A stretch of DNA of 40,002 bases from Omnitrophica bacterium GWA2_41_15 (GCA_919901915.1 CAKKQB010000021.1:15323-55324); one strand, 5' to 3'; numbered from the stretch's first letter, positions 1 through 8,560 are shown. The notes: generated by a model not told the origin, from the sequence alone. Program-made: numbers and translations.

Positions 1-126
1 AAGGCGAATCAAGGCCGTGGAAGAAAACTGAAAGCGGATCATCAAGGCCATGGAAGAAAACCGAAGGCGAATCAAGGCCGTGGAAGAAAACTGAAAGCGG
101 ATCATCAAGGCCATGGAAAAAAAATC
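1..126. repeat. Tandem 63-bp repeat, two copies
   Basis: Bases 1-63 and 64-126 are almost identical, differing only near the end of the second copy. Each copy contains a 30-bp and a 33-bp half sharing the core AAGGCC(A/G)TGGAAGAAAA. All periods are multiples of three, as expected for a repeat that expanded within a coding frame. Confidence 0.9.
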
Positions 127-131
127 GATAA
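3..131 (+). CDS. C-terminal tail of an unidentified upstream protein (partial)
   Basis: The first bases form two copies of a 63-bp unit, and each unit is itself two related 30/33-bp halves. The frame ending in TAA at 129-131 encodes four 10-11 residue repeats with core SRPWKK separated by TEGE or TESGS, a basic and probably disordered tail like those of some RNA-binding proteins. A second frame (starting at base 1) is also open, with K/R/G/H-rich repeats, but it stops only at 199-201 inside the stem-loop at 141-198, so the earlier stop looks more natural. The body of the gene lies outside the window and I cannot name it. Confidence 0.4.
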   Translation, partial: GESRPWKKTESGSSRPWKKTEGESRPWKKTESGSSRPWKKNR

Positions 132-140
132 AGAAAATCC

Positions 141-198
141 GGGGACGTTTCTGGGTTTTCGGTTCTTCTTAAGTTGGCAAAAACCCAGAAGCGTCCCC
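141..198. terminator. Large stem-loop between the upstream gene and hflX
   Basis: The arms at 141-159 (GGGGACGTTTCTGGGTTTT) and 180-198 are complementary apart from one mismatch and enclose a loop of about 20 nt. There is no clean T-run after the right arm, so it may be a dispersed palindromic repeat rather than a dedicated intrinsic terminator. It sits after the repeat-rich tail and before hflX, where it could act on mRNA ends. Confidence 0.55.
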
Positions 199-232
199 TA
201 GTTTTCAAAATAGGGATTACGACATAGTCTGA

Positions 233-1510
233 ATGGAAAAAGCATTGCTAGTTACTATAAAATTAAGATCAGAGAAGGATAATTGGCGTATTGATGATGC
301 TGTTACGGAGTTAGAGGAATTAGCTAACGCGTGCGGGGTTGAAATTGCGGATAATATTATCTGTAATTGTGAAAAACCTACCGCTAATCTTTTTATCGGT
401 AAAGGAAAAGCTGAGGAATTGACTTTGATATCTCAAGAGAAAAACGTAGATGTTTTAATCTTTTCCCATGATTTATCGGGAACGCAACAGCGCAACCTCG
501 AAGAGATAGTCGGCAAAAAGACTGTTGATCGCACGCAATTAATTCTGGATATTTTTGCCCGGCGCGCCAAGACCCCAACAGGTAGAATGCAGGTTGAACT
601 TGCGCAGTTACAATATCTTTTACCTAGGCTTACAGGGAAGGGTATAATACTTTCTCGTTTAGGCGGCGGGATTGGGACGCGGGGACCGGGAGAGAAAAAG
701 TTGGAGATGGATAGAAGGCGATTAAGAGGCAAGATTGATAATCTAAAGGAAGATTTAAGGGGTGTCGCGTTACATCGGTTGACGATGAAAAAGAAAAGAA
801 AAGAGCACGAGTTACCTACTATAGCGTTGGTAGGCTATACCAATGCCGGCAAATCAACTCTGATAAACGCCCTTACTCAGACAAATCAAATTGTCTCTGA
901 TGGGTTATTCACTACCCTCGACCCTTTATCAAAGATTTTGAAATTACCAAACGGTGAGAATATTGTTATTTCTGATACGGTTGGCTTCTTGCGTAATCTT
1001 GGGCATCACTTGATTGAGGCTTTTAACGCTACATTAGAAGAGGCAATAGGGGCGGATCTTTTGATTCATGTTTTAGACGTAAGTTCGGCCTTGGCAAAGG
1101 AGCATAGTGAGGTTGTTCTTTCAGTTTTAAAACAGTTAGGGATAGAACAAAAGCCCACTATTACAGTGCTAAATAAGATTGATGCCCTGACAGATGAATT
1201 CTGGTTGAGCGATTTAGGGGAAAACTTTCCTCATTCGATTCATATTTCAGCAAAATTAGAAAAGAATTTGGATAGTTTATTAAAAGCAATTCAGGAAATT
1301 TTTGAGCCAAAGATGGTTGACGCGCAAATCGCTATCGCGCATTCACGGATGTATCTGGTAGATTTGTTCTACCGTGAAGGTAAGGTAAGAGAGATCAAGT
1401 ATTTACAAAAAGAAATAAGAATCCACGCGAATCTGCCCAAAGCCCTTTATCATAAACTCTTGCAAAATAAAGAGATAATCCCAATTGATAATAGCCAATT
1501 GATTAGCTAA
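233..1510 (+). CDS. hflX: GTPase HflX
   Basis: Ribosome-associated GTPase of the HflX family, 425 residues. In other bacteria it binds the 50S subunit and splits or rescues stalled ribosomes. The N-terminal HflX domain (about 1-190) ends in the family's glycine-rich stretch GGGIGTRGPGE. The G domain follows with G1 GYTNAGKST at about 201-209, G3 DTVG at 248-251 and G4 NKID at 314-317, then a short C-terminal domain. Length is normal. The start at 233 has no clear Shine-Dalgarno sequence, but the family N-terminus begins just after it. The gene appears to be its own unit: a stem-loop lies before it and a strong promoter for grpE lies after it. Confidence 0.95.
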   Translation: MEKALLVTIKLRSEKDNWRIDDAVTELEELANACGVEIADNIICNCEKPTANLFIGKGKAEELTLISQEKNVDVLIFSHDLSGTQQRNLEEIVGKKTVDRTQLILDIFARRAKTPTGRMQVELAQLQYLLPRLTGKGIILSRLGGGIGTRGPGEKKLEMDRRRLRGKIDNLKEDLRGVALHRLTMKKKRKEHELPTIALVGYTNAGKSTLINALTQTNQIVSDGLFTTLDPLSKILKLPNGENIVISDTVGFLRNLGHHLIEAFNATLEEAIGADLLIHVLDVSSALAKEHSEVVLSVLKQLGIEQKPTITVLNKIDALTDEFWLSDLGENFPHSIHISAKLEKNLDSLLKAIQEIFEPKMVDAQIAIAHSRMYLVDLFYREGKVREIKYLQKEIRIHANLPKALYHKLLQNKEIIPIDNSQLIS

Positions 1511-1551
1511 TTGACACCAGAATCGACATCAGACAAAACGATACCAGACTA

Positions 1552-1579
1552 TTGACAAAAAAGCAATTTATGCTAAAAT
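1552..1579 (+). promoter_or_regulatory. Sigma-70 promoter for grpE-dnaK-dnaJ
   Basis: TTGACA at 1552-1557, a 16-bp spacer and TAAAAT at 1574-1579, preceded by the extended -10 TGC. The predicted transcript start is near 1586, giving a leader of about 40 nt before grpE. Confidence 0.7.
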
Positions 1580-1588
1580 TATAAGACT

Positions 1589-1606
1589 TTACCCTAAATA
1601 GGGTAA
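1589..1606. promoter_or_regulatory. Inverted repeat immediately downstream of the grpE promoter, candidate operator
   Basis: TTACCCT-AAAT-AGGGTAA, two perfect 7-bp arms around 4 bp, begins about 3 nt after the predicted transcript start. It is not CIRCE (TTAGCACTC-N9-GAGTGCTAA), and no hrcA precedes grpE here. The position suits a repressor site or a small 5' hairpin in the mRNA. Confidence 0.5.
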
Positions 1607-1624
1607 TTATTTCTATATTATATA

Positions 1625-2203
1625 ATGAAAAGCCAAACTCAAAAACAGGATGAAGAGATTCCTACGCCTCAAGCGGAAGAGCAGCTTGTTACTCTAAAAG
1701 AGTCAGAGTATTTAAAATTAAAAGAGGAAACTGACAGGGCAAAAGAGTATTGGGATAAAACACTGCGTTTACAGGCGGATTTTGAAAATACGCGTAAGCG
1801 GTTAGAAAAAGAGAAGCAGGATTTTGTAAAATTTGCCAATGAAGGAATTATTTTAGAATTATTAAGCGTTTTAGACGATTTGGAGCGTACTATTGATTTA
1901 GCGCTGCCGCAGCAGGAGGGTTTATCCGCGTTCTCGAAAGGCGTAGAGATGATTTTGGCGCATCTTTATGAGATGCTCAAAGAATATGGAGTAAAGCCCA
2001 TTGAGGCGCAAGGAAAGATATTTGACCCGTATTGTCATGAAGCATTGATGCAGGTGGAAAACAAAGACCTGCCGGAACATACGATTGTAGAGGAACTGCA
2101 AAAAGGTTATCTTTTAAATGAGAGGGTAATTAGGACAGCGAAAGTTAAGGTTTCCAAGAGAACAGAGAACAGGGAACAGAGAACAGAAGATGGAGGAGTT
2201 TAA
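1625..2203 (+). CDS. grpE: Nucleotide exchange factor GrpE
   Basis: Co-chaperone that releases ADP from DnaK, 192 residues. An acidic N-terminal region is followed by a long coiled coil (about residues 25-95, with the LRLQADFENTRKRLEKE stretch) and the C-terminal beta domain containing DPYCHEALMQVE and the closing segment ending VKVSK, where family members normally stop. Here the frame runs on for about 14 residues ([15 protein letters not shown]) encoded by a heptanucleotide repeat. The end overlaps the next ORF by 14 bp. It is the first gene of the heat-shock cluster behind a strong promoter. Confidence 0.95.
   Translation: MKSQTQKQDEEIPTPQAEEQLVTLKESEYLKLKEETDRAKEYWDKTLRLQADFENTRKRLEKEKQDFVKFANEGIILELLSVLDDLERTIDLALPQQEGLSAFSKGVEMILAHLYEMLKEYGVKPIEAQGKIFDPYCHEALMQVENKDLPEHTIVEELQKGYLLNERVIRTAKVKVSKRTENREQRTEDGGV
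2155..2190 (+). repeat. Heptanucleotide repeat (GAGAACA-type) at the 3' end of grpE
   Basis: About four tandem 7-bp units GAGAACA/GGGAACA occupy the last codons of grpE. Their complement, CTCTGTA/TTCTCTG units, reappears at 2564-2605 on the other side of the four-helix gene, so the two tracts could pair. Confidence 0.8.
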
Positions 2204-2552
2204 ATTTGATTTTGAAAAATTAAAGGTATATCAGAAATCTTTGGAGCTTATAGATAAGATATTTTTGATAGTAAAAGCTTTACCTGGAGAATACGAATAT
2301 TCTTTAGGGGGAAATCTAATAAGGGCGGCTTTATCTATAGCGAATAATTTAGCCGAAGGCAATGGTAAAAAATCAAAGAAAGAGAAAAATAGATATTTTG
2401 GTATTTCTTTAGATTCAGCCAGAGAATGTGTTTCTGTGTTTAACGTATTAAAACGTCAAGAATTGATTAAGGAAGATGAATATAATAAGGTTCGCTTAGA
2501 GACAAAAGAGATTACAAGTATGATTTGGGGATTAATTAATTCTCAGAGTTAA
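2190..2552 (+). CDS. Four-helix bundle protein (23S rRNA-intervening-sequence type)
   Basis: A 120-residue protein of the S23/four-helix-bundle family. The recognisable features are the N-terminal [15 protein letters not shown], the central [18 protein letters not shown] and the K/E-rich third helix followed by [14 protein letters not shown]. Related proteins are encoded in intervening sequences of 23S rRNA genes, but most occur as stand-alone genes of unknown function in candidate phyla. Here the gene lies between grpE and dnaK, which normally adjoin. It overlaps grpE by 14 bp and is bracketed by complementary heptamer tracts (2155-2190 and 2564-2605), consistent with insertion as a cassette. 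No good ribosome-binding site is visible, so translation may be coupled to grpE. Confidence 0.85.
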   Translation: MEEFKFDFEKLKVYQKSLELIDKIFLIVKALPGEYEYSLGGNLIRAALSIANNLAEGNGKKSKKEKNRYFGISLDSARECVSVFNVLKRQELIKEDEYNKVRLETKEITSMIWGLINSQS

Positions 2553-2563
2553 TCTTTTCTCTT

Positions 2564-2628
2564 TTCTCTGTACTTTGTACTCTGTACTCTGTACTCTGTA
2601 CTCTCCGAGCGACTGAAAGGAGCGAGGT
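2564..2628 (+). repeat. Heptamer tract ending in the dnaK ribosome-binding site
   Basis: About five CTCTGTA-type 7-bp units are followed by CCGAGCGA and then GGAGCGAGG, which supplies the Shine-Dalgarno sequence for dnaK at 2630. The same CCGAGCGA...GCGAGG ending is found before dnaJ, the FmdB gene and the ABC ATPase gene. Confidence 0.8.
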
Positions 2629-2629
2629 A

Positions 2630-4507
2630 ATGGCAAAAGTAATCGGTATTGACTTGGGAACATCTAATTCAGCAGCGGCAGTTATGGAGGCCGGACGGCC
2701 GGTAATTCTTCCTTCAGCGGAAGGCGCGGGTGTGGCTTCCGGAAAGGCGTTTCCTTCTTACGTTGCTTTTACAAAAGACGGTCAGCGTTTAGTAGGCGAG
2801 CCGGCGCGCAGGCAGGCAACTATAAACGCGGAAGGAACAATCCAGGCTGCCAAACGCAAGATGGGAACAGATTACGCGTTTAAGGTTTTCGGAAAAGAAT
2901 ATACACCTCAGCAGATTTCCGCTTTTATTTTACAGAAGATAAAGCAGGATGCTGAAAATTATCTGGGAGACAAGGTAGAAGAAGTAGTAATTACCTGTCC
3001 TGCTTATTTTGATGATAACCAAAGAACCGCGACTAAAGACGCGGGTGAAATAGCCGGGTTGAAAGTTTTAAGAATAATTAACGAACCTACGGCTGCTTGT
3101 CTTGCTTATGGCTTAGAAAAAGCGCAAAAAGAGCAGAAGATTATGGTTTTTGATTTAGGCGGCGGAACATTAGACGTAACTGTTATGGAGATGGCTCAAG
3201 GCGTATTTCATGTGCAATCAACATCCGGTGACACGCAATTAGGCGGAACAGATATGGACAAGATTCTTCTTGAATATATTGCCGGCCAGTTTAAGCGCGA
3301 GACAGGCATAGATTTATTAAATGATAAAATGGCTGTACAACGTTTGCGTGAAGCTGCTGAAAAGGCCAAGGTTGAGCTCTCTTCCACGGTTTCTACCGAC
3401 ATAAACCTTCCTTTTATTACAGCTGATTCAACCGGGCCAAAGCATCTTACTATGACAATAACTCGGGCCAAGCTTGAAGATTTGGTGGCTCCTATAATTA
3501 ATAAATGCCGTCACCCTATGGAGCAGGCGCTTGGCGACGCGAAGTTGTCATCCGGCGATATTGACCGCATTATTATGGTTGGCGGGCCAACTCGGATGCC
3601 TATTGTGCAGAAATTTGTAGAGGATTATGTTGGCAAAAAGATTGAGCGCGGGGTTGACCCTATGGAATGTGTGGCTATGGGAGCGGCAATTCAGGCGGCG
3701 ATTATCAAAGGCGATGTAAAAGATGTTTTATTGCTTGATGTAACGCCGCTTTCATTGGGTATTGAAACATTGGGTGGAGTGAATACAAAATTAATTGAAA
3801 GAAATGCCTCTATCCCTACTCAAAAGAGCCAGATTTTCTCTACTGCCGCGGATAGTCAGACCGCGGTAACTATCCGTGTATTACAAGGTGAGCGTCCGTT
3901 AGCGGATGACAATGTGGAGTTGGGTAGGTTTGATCTTGTAGGTATTCCTGCCGCGCAGCGCGGCATACCACAGATTGAAGTAAAGTTTGATATTGACCGC
4001 GATGGTATTGTACATGTCTCGGCCAAAGATTTAGGGACCGGCAAAGAGCAGTCTATCCGTATTACCGCGCCGAAGAAACTTTCCAAGGAAGAAATTGATA
4101 AAATGGTCAAAGACGCGGAGAAGTTTGCTGCTGAAGATACCAAGAAAAAAGAAGAGATAGAGGTTATCAATCAGGCGGATACCTTGATTTACGCGACTGA
4201 AAAATCGTTGAAGGAATTTGGCGATAAAGTAAGTCAGGAGGAACGCGCTGATATAGAAGCCCGGCTCAATGATTTAAAGGCGGCAATAAAGGATAAAAAT
4301 ATTGATAGAATTAAAAAGGGCGTAGAGGATTTAACTAAGGCTTCGCATAAATTAGCCGAAGAGATTTATAAGCAATCGGCGGCTAAACAAAAAGAGAAAC
4401 CAGAAACCGGTAACCAGAAACCAGAAGAGGAGCAAAAAGAAAAGAAAAAAGAAGAAGATGTTATTGACGCGGAATTTCATGATGAGAATAAAACTGATAA
4501 AAAATAA
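2630..4507 (+). CDS. dnaK: Molecular chaperone DnaK (Hsp70)
   Basis: ATP-driven chaperone, 625 residues. The nucleotide-binding domain starts with [10 protein letters not shown] and carries the phosphate motif [12 protein letters not shown] and the adenosine motif [10 protein letters not shown]. The linker [19 protein letters not shown] leads into the substrate-binding domain. The lid ends in a charged tail closing with [13 protein letters not shown], similar to the usual EEVxDAEF terminus. Near the tail, 4395-4427 is a run of 7-bp AGAAACC-type units, read as [10 protein letters not shown]. The gene lies between GrpE and DnaJ, its functional partners. Confidence 0.97.
   Translation: MAKVIGIDLGTSNSAAAVMEAGRPVILPSAEGAGVASGKAFPSYVAFTKDGQRLVGEPARRQATINAEGTIQAAKRKMGTDYAFKVFGKEYTPQQISAFILQKIKQDAENYLGDKVEEVVITCPAYFDDNQRTATKDAGEIAGLKVLRIINEPTAACLAYGLEKAQKEQKIMVFDLGGGTLDVTVMEMAQGVFHVQSTSGDTQLGGTDMDKILLEYIAGQFKRETGIDLLNDKMAVQRLREAAEKAKVELSSTVSTDINLPFITADSTGPKHLTMTITRAKLEDLVAPIINKCRHPMEQALGDAKLSSGDIDRIIMVGGPTRMPIVQKFVEDYVGKKIERGVDPMECVAMGAAIQAAIIKGDVKDVLLLDVTPLSLGIETLGGVNTKLIERNASIPTQKSQIFSTAADSQTAVTIRVLQGERPLADDNVELGRFDLVGIPAAQRGIPQIEVKFDIDRDGIVHVSAKDLGTGKEQSIRITAPKKLSKEEIDKMVKDAEKFAAEDTKKKEEIEVINQADTLIYATEKSLKEFGDKVSQEERADIEARLNDLKAAIKDKNIDRIKKGVEDLTKASHKLAEEIYKQSAAKQKEKPETGNQKPEEEQKEKKKEEDVIDAEFHDENKTDKK
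4395..4427 (+). repeat. Heptanucleotide repeat inside the dnaK C-terminal tail
   Basis: AGAAACC, AGAAACC, GGTAACC, AGAAACC and a partial AGAAG follow one another with a 7-bp period. They encode part of the disordered tail between the lid and the terminal DAEF motif. Confidence 0.75.
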
Positions 4508-4520
4508 CTATAAACCAGAA

Positions 4521-4625
4521 CATTCCATAGGGAATGGAGAATAGAGAACAGAGAACAGAGAAAACAAAAAAGAATTTTCTGTGCTCGGTTCTCTGTAATC
4601 TGTTTTCTCCCGAGCGAAGCGAGGG
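4521..4625. repeat. Heptamer hairpin before dnaJ
   Basis: The left arm carries GAGAACA units (about 4543-4562) and the right arm carries TTCTCTG/TAATCTG units (about 4588-4608), followed by CCGAGCGAAGCGAGGG, which provides the dnaJ Shine-Dalgarno sequence. A small hairpin, CATTCC-ATA-GGGAATG, precedes the left arm. Confidence 0.75.
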
Positions 4626-4628
4626 TTA

Positions 4629-5789
4629 ATGTCTACCAAACGCGATTATTACGAAGTTTTAGGCGCGAAGAAGAGCGCGACGCTGGATGAAATAAAAAAG
4701 GCTTACCGCGAGATGGCTCTGCGGTATCATCCTGACCGCGTGCCTCATGAACAAAAAAAAGAAGCGGAGGAGAAATTTAAAGAAATCTCCGAGGCGTATG
4801 CGGTTTTATCCGATTCTCAGAAACGTAGCCTTTACGACCAACATGGTCATTCCGGCATAGATCAAAAATACGCTTATGAAGATATTTTTAAGGGAGCGGA
4901 TTTCGGCAGTATATTTGAGGGTATGTCGGATTTTGGTTTTGGCGGAGGCGTTTTTAACGAAATATTTAGTGATTTGGGTTTTAATTTTTTTAGCGGCCAG
5001 CAAACAGGCGGCAGCGCGGGAGGGCAGCGCAGGGGGAGGGATTTACAAATATCTATAGATATAAGTTTGGAAGAGGCAGCTAGCGGAGTTGAAAAAACAA
5101 TAACCGTTCCGCGTTATGAAACTTGTTTAACTTGTTCCGGCAGCGGCGCGAAACCGGGCACTAAAAAAATTACTTGCCCTCAATGTAAGGGGTCTGGCCG
5201 CACAGTGGTTTCTAGCGGTTTTTTTCAGTTGGCGCAAACCTGTTCGCGATGCGCGGGAGTTGGGAAAATGATACAGGCGCCTTGCCCTGATTGCCACGCG
5301 GAAGGAAGAACTAAGGTTGTCCATAAAATTTCAGTAAAGATACCTGCTGGCGTAGATACGGGTTCAAACTTAAGGGTTAGAGGAGAAGGCGAGGCAGGTA
5401 CTCTGTCGAAGGGCGATTTATACGTGGGAATTGAAGTTCGGCCGCATTCAGTCTTTCAAAGGCACGATAATGATTTATTAATTGAGATAAATATAAGTTT
5501 AAGTAAGGCGATTTTGGGCGCGGAAATAGAAGTTCCTACTTTAGATGGTCACGTAGAAATGAAAGTTCCTGCTGGTACGCAAAGTGGAAGAATTTTTCGG
5601 CTCAAGGAAAAAGGTATTCTAGATTTGCGCGGGCATGGGATAGGAGACGAGATGGTTAAGGTTAATGTTGAGATACCTACCCGTTTAACTGTCCAACAGC
5701 GTGATCTGATTGAAGAATTTGCCCGGCTTTCAGGAGAAAATATTAATAAGGAAAGTTTTTCGGATAAGATTAAGAAGGCGTTTAAATAA
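4629..5789 (+). CDS. dnaJ: Chaperone protein DnaJ
   Basis: Hsp40 co-chaperone that stimulates DnaK ATPase, 386 residues. The J domain has the essential HPD at residues 34-36. A Gly/Phe-rich linker follows (about 75-130). The zinc domain has four CxxCxGxG-like motifs ([24 protein letters not shown] and the degenerate CPDCHAEG), and the C-terminal substrate-binding domains contain RVRGEGEAG and the late RLKEKG. Length and order match type I DnaJ. The start is set by GCGAGG 5 nt upstream, supplied by the end of the repeat hairpin. Confidence 0.97.
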   Translation: MSTKRDYYEVLGAKKSATLDEIKKAYREMALRYHPDRVPHEQKKEAEEKFKEISEAYAVLSDSQKRSLYDQHGHSGIDQKYAYEDIFKGADFGSIFEGMSDFGFGGGVFNEIFSDLGFNFFSGQQTGGSAGGQRRGRDLQISIDISLEEAASGVEKTITVPRYETCLTCSGSGAKPGTKKITCPQCKGSGRTVVSSGFFQLAQTCSRCAGVGKMIQAPCPDCHAEGRTKVVHKISVKIPAGVDTGSNLRVRGEGEAGTLSKGDLYVGIEVRPHSVFQRHDNDLLIEINISLSKAILGAEIEVPTLDGHVEMKVPAGTQSGRIFRLKEKGILDLRGHGIGDEMVKVNVEIPTRLTVQQRDLIEEFARLSGENINKESFSDKIKKAFK

Positions 5790-5893
5790 AAATAGAGAAC
5801 AGAGTATAAAGAGAGTACAGAGAACAGAGAACAGAGAAAAACTTTTTTGTAATCTGTACTCTGGTTTCTGTTCTCTTCCGAGCGAAGCGAGGA
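5790..5893. repeat. Heptamer hairpin before the FmdB-type gene
   Basis: GAGAACA/GAGTACA units (about 5793-5840) face CTGTACT/CTGGTTT/CTGTTCT units (about 5855-5877). The element ends in CCGAGCGAAGCGAGG directly before the start at 5897, so its 3' edge is the ribosome-binding site. Confidence 0.75.
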
Positions 5894-5896
5894 ACC

Positions 5897-6148
5897 ATGC
5901 CTACATACGAATACGAATGCAGTCACTGCGGACATACTTATGAGCTATCTCAGAAGATAACCGATAAACATATAGAGAATTGCCCCAAATGTAATAAAAA
6001 AATAAGACGTTTAATCGGAAGCGGCGCCGGGATAATCTTTAAGGGGACAGGTTTTTATGCCACTGATTATAGGAAAAAACCAAATCCAGGGAGTGAGAAA
6101 TCCTGTTCTGCTACTTGTCCTAAAATTAAGGAATGTCAAAAAAAATGA
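5897..6148 (+). CDS. FmdB-family zinc ribbon protein
   Basis: Small zinc-ribbon protein of 83 residues. The N-terminus MPTYEYECSHCGH is diagnostic, with a CxxC pair at about C9/C12 and a second at CPKC (about residues 34-37). RRLIGSGAGIIFKGTGFYATDY follows in the family pattern. The C-terminus has further cysteines (SCSATC). FmdB proteins are often named regulatory, but their role is not established. The gene overlaps the next ORF by 4 bp (ATGA) if that ORF starts at 6145, which suggests translational coupling. Confidence 0.9.
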   Translation: MPTYEYECSHCGHTYELSQKITDKHIENCPKCNKKIRRLIGSGAGIIFKGTGFYATDYRKKPNPGSEKSCSATCPKIKECQKK

Positions 6149-7422
6149 ATAAAATAGAGCCGCTTAAAGGCGTTTTTTATAATCAGGATAAAATTCACGA
6201 TCTTTCTAAGGTTGTTTGCCCGCCTTATGATGTAATTTCTTCCGATGCTCAAGAGCATTACCGCAATATTCATCCCAATAATTTAATCCATATCCTTCTT
6301 GGAAAAGACTCTTCAGGGGAAAATAAATATCAATCCGCGGCCAGGTATTTTAAAGAGTGGCTAAGGGACGGCATACTTGTCCAAGATAAAGAGAGCGCGA
6401 TATATTTTTATAGCCAGCAGTATAATTTGAAGGGAGAAAAACGCACGCGTTTAGGATTTATTTCGCTTTTACGTTTGGGTGATGAGGGGAGAGCGGTATT
6501 TAGTCATGAGCATACGCGGCTTGCCCCGAAAGAGGATAGGTTAAAACTTTTAAAAGAAGTAAAGGCGAATTTAAGTCCGATATTTGTCGTGTTCGCGGAT
6601 AAAAAACGTATTATCGCGCGCACCTTTCAAAAGCATATTCAAGATAAAGAGCCGATTATTAATATTACGGATGAAGAAAAGATTACGCATAAGCTATGGA
6701 AAGTAGATTCATCTGATATTATAACTAGCATACAGGACGCTGTTTCAAAAGAAGATATTCTTATCGCTGACGGCCACCATCGTTACGAGGTTGCTTGTAA
6801 TTATAGGCAGGAATTGATAGAGAAATTTGGCCGGATAGGCCCGGAAGAAAGCCCTAATTTTATACTTTCTTATTTTACTAATACGGATTCAAGAGGATTA
6901 ACAATTTTAGGCGTGCATCGTTTGCTTAAATTGGATCCGGATTTTGATTTTAATGCTTTTAAACTTAGCCTTAAAAATTATTTTGACGTGGAAGAAGTTA
7001 AAAATAAACAAACCTTTTTCCTTTTAATGGAAAAAGGAGGCCGCAATGAGCATCTATTGGGAATGTATAAGGATAAAAAGTATTACCTCTTACGTTTGAA
7101 GAGTATCAAGATTTTAGCCCAAATGATCAGCGCTAAATCCGCGGAGTTTAGGTCATTGGACGCGTCTATTTTGAACGCGATTATCCTAAAAGAACTCTTA
7201 GACCTGGATTTAGAAAATGATAAAAGGCTTTCTTTTAGCCAGAACGCGCAGGATTTTATAGATTGCGTTGATAAAGATCCTTCATATCTTGGTTTTTTTC
7301 TTAATCCTGTGAAAATTCAACAGGTGGTTTCTATTGCTTTAAACGGTGAAAGAATGCCGTCTAAATCAACGTATTTTTATCCTAAGGTGTTGTCGGGGCT
7401 GGTGATTAATAAATTTGAATAA
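6145..7422 (+). CDS. DUF1015 family protein
   Basis: Cytoplasmic protein of 425 residues matching DUF1015, recognised by KGVFYN at the start, VCPPYDVIS, HPNNLIHI and the strongly conserved LIADGHHRYEVA. The biochemical role is not established, although in some bacteria members neighbour serine or sugar metabolism genes. An ATG at 6133 is also in frame, but the AAGGA there touches the start codon with no spacing. The ATG at 6145 forms the common 4-bp ATGA overlap with fmdB and was chosen. Confidence 0.88.
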   Translation: MNKIEPLKGVFYNQDKIHDLSKVVCPPYDVISSDAQEHYRNIHPNNLIHILLGKDSSGENKYQSAARYFKEWLRDGILVQDKESAIYFYSQQYNLKGEKRTRLGFISLLRLGDEGRAVFSHEHTRLAPKEDRLKLLKEVKANLSPIFVVFADKKRIIARTFQKHIQDKEPIINITDEEKITHKLWKVDSSDIITSIQDAVSKEDILIADGHHRYEVACNYRQELIEKFGRIGPEESPNFILSYFTNTDSRGLTILGVHRLLKLDPDFDFNAFKLSLKNYFDVEEVKNKQTFFLLMEKGGRNEHLLGMYKDKKYYLLRLKSIKILAQMISAKSAEFRSLDASILNAIILKELLDLDLENDKRLSFSQNAQDFIDCVDKDPSYLGFFLNPVKIQQVVSIALNGERMPSKSTYFYPKVLSGLVINKFE

Positions 7423-7590
7423 AATTAGTGATTAGCGACTAGCTTATATTAGCGCGTATTATAAAGTTAAATCTTGTCATTTCGAGGAGCAAAGCGACGA
7501 GAAATCTTTACTCCCAAGATTTCTCCCTTCGGTCGAAATGACAGTCTGGGAGTAGTATTAACCACTAATTACTAATCAAAGCGAGGAAAA
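7423..7590. repeat. Composite intergenic repeat before accD
   Basis: The outer tracts have a 7-bp period (TTAGTGA/TTAGCGA near 7427-7441, and TAATTAC/TAATC near 7565-7577). Inside them is a palindromic element at 7476-7542 beginning GTCATTTCGAGGAGC and ending GGTCGAAATGAC, with inner arms GAGAAATCTT/AAGATTTCTC. An element of the same kind lies at 11134-11201. AGCGAGG at the right edge serves accD. Confidence 0.7.
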
Positions 7591-8430
7591 ATGGCGCTAT
7601 TCGGTAAACCAAAATATACGATTGTCAAGATAAAGAAGAAAGAGATTCCTGACGGACTTTGGACTAAGTGCGGGGAGTGCTCTGAAACATTGTATAATAA
7701 AACATTAGAAGAGAATCTTAAGGTTTGCCCAAAATGCAATTATCATTTTGTTTTAGGCGCGAAAGAAAGAATAAACTTTCTTGTAGATAAGGGTACCTTT
7801 CAGGAATACGATGAAGATATGCGCTCTGCCGACCCTTTAAATTTTAAAGGGCCTAAGACTTATAAAGAAAAATTGGCAGCTGACCAAAGTCTAACCGGGC
7901 TTTCTGACGCGGTTATATCCGGAGAGGCTGCCTTGAATAATAAAAAAATAATTATCGCGGTTACAGATTCCCGTTTTATTATGGGGTCAATGGGTTCGGT
8001 AGTTGGTGAAAGGATAACGCGCGCTATAGAGACGGCAACAAATAATAAGCTTCCTATGCTTATTATTTCTGGCTCTGGAGGTGGCGCTAGGATGTATGAG
8101 GGTATGTTTAGCCTGATGCAGATGTCTAAAACCTGCGCCGCGCTTGCTTATCATCATAAAGCAAAGCTTCCTTACATTTCAATCTTAACTAATCCTACTA
8201 TGGCCGGAATTATGGCATCTTTTGCCGGAGTAGGAGACGTGATTATCGCTGAGCCAAAGGCATTAATTGGTTTTACCGGGCCGCGAGTCATAGAACAGAC
8301 TATTAGGCAGAAATTACCTCCCGGATTTCAGCGTTCGGAGTTTCTTTTGGATCATGGTTTAATAGATATGATTGTGCAGCGTAAAGATTTAAAAGCAACA
8401 TTAAGTCAATTACTTGACTATTTAGATTAG
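7591..8430 (+). CDS. accD: Acetyl-CoA carboxylase carboxyltransferase subunit beta
   Basis: Beta half of the carboxyltransferase that moves CO2 from biotin to acetyl-CoA in fatty-acid synthesis. 279 residues, normal for AccD. The zinc ribbon uses C27, C30, C46 and C49. The crotonase-like core carries ITDSR-type VTDSRFIMGSMGSVVGE, the acyl-CoA oxyanion segment SGSGGGARMYEG, and GFTGPRVIEQTI near the end. The start follows GCGAGG with good spacing. accA is not nearby, so the two carboxyltransferase genes appear to be unlinked. Confidence 0.96.
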   Translation: MALFGKPKYTIVKIKKKEIPDGLWTKCGECSETLYNKTLEENLKVCPKCNYHFVLGAKERINFLVDKGTFQEYDEDMRSADPLNFKGPKTYKEKLAADQSLTGLSDAVISGEAALNNKKIIIAVTDSRFIMGSMGSVVGERITRAIETATNNKLPMLIISGSGGGARMYEGMFSLMQMSKTCAALAYHHKAKLPYISILTNPTMAGIMASFAGVGDVIIAEPKALIGFTGPRVIEQTIRQKLPPGFQRSEFLLDHGLIDMIVQRKDLKATLSQLLDYLD

Positions 8431-8444
8431 TATATGTATAATAA

Positions 8445-8560
8445 AAAAATAGAGAATAGGGTACAGAGAACAGAGCGCAGAGCACAGAAGAATCTTTTTT
8501 TTGTTTTCTCTGTACTCTGTACTCTGTTCTCTGTACTCTCCGAGCGACGAAAGGAGCGAG
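8445..8560. repeat. Long heptamer hairpin before the ABC ATPase gene
   Basis: The left arm is GGTACAGAGAACAGAG with further 7-bp units to about 8489. The right arm (about 8504-8540) is CTCTGTA/CTCTGTT units. The arms can pair over roughly 30 bp with mostly G-T differences. The right end is CCGAGCGACGAAAGGAGCGAGG-like and gives the Shine-Dalgarno sequence for the gene at 8564. An ATG within the right arm (8501) is in frame but lies in repeat DNA. Confidence 0.8.

Noticed and set aside
433-732. Long minus-strand ORF opposite hflX
   Set aside because: It is the shadow of a strongly conserved GTPase gene, has no recognisable domain and has no ribosome-binding site.
1589-1606. Inverted repeat considered as CIRCE
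   Set aside because: The sequence (TTACCCT-N4-AGGGTAA) and spacing do not match TTAGCACTC-N9-GAGTGCTAA.
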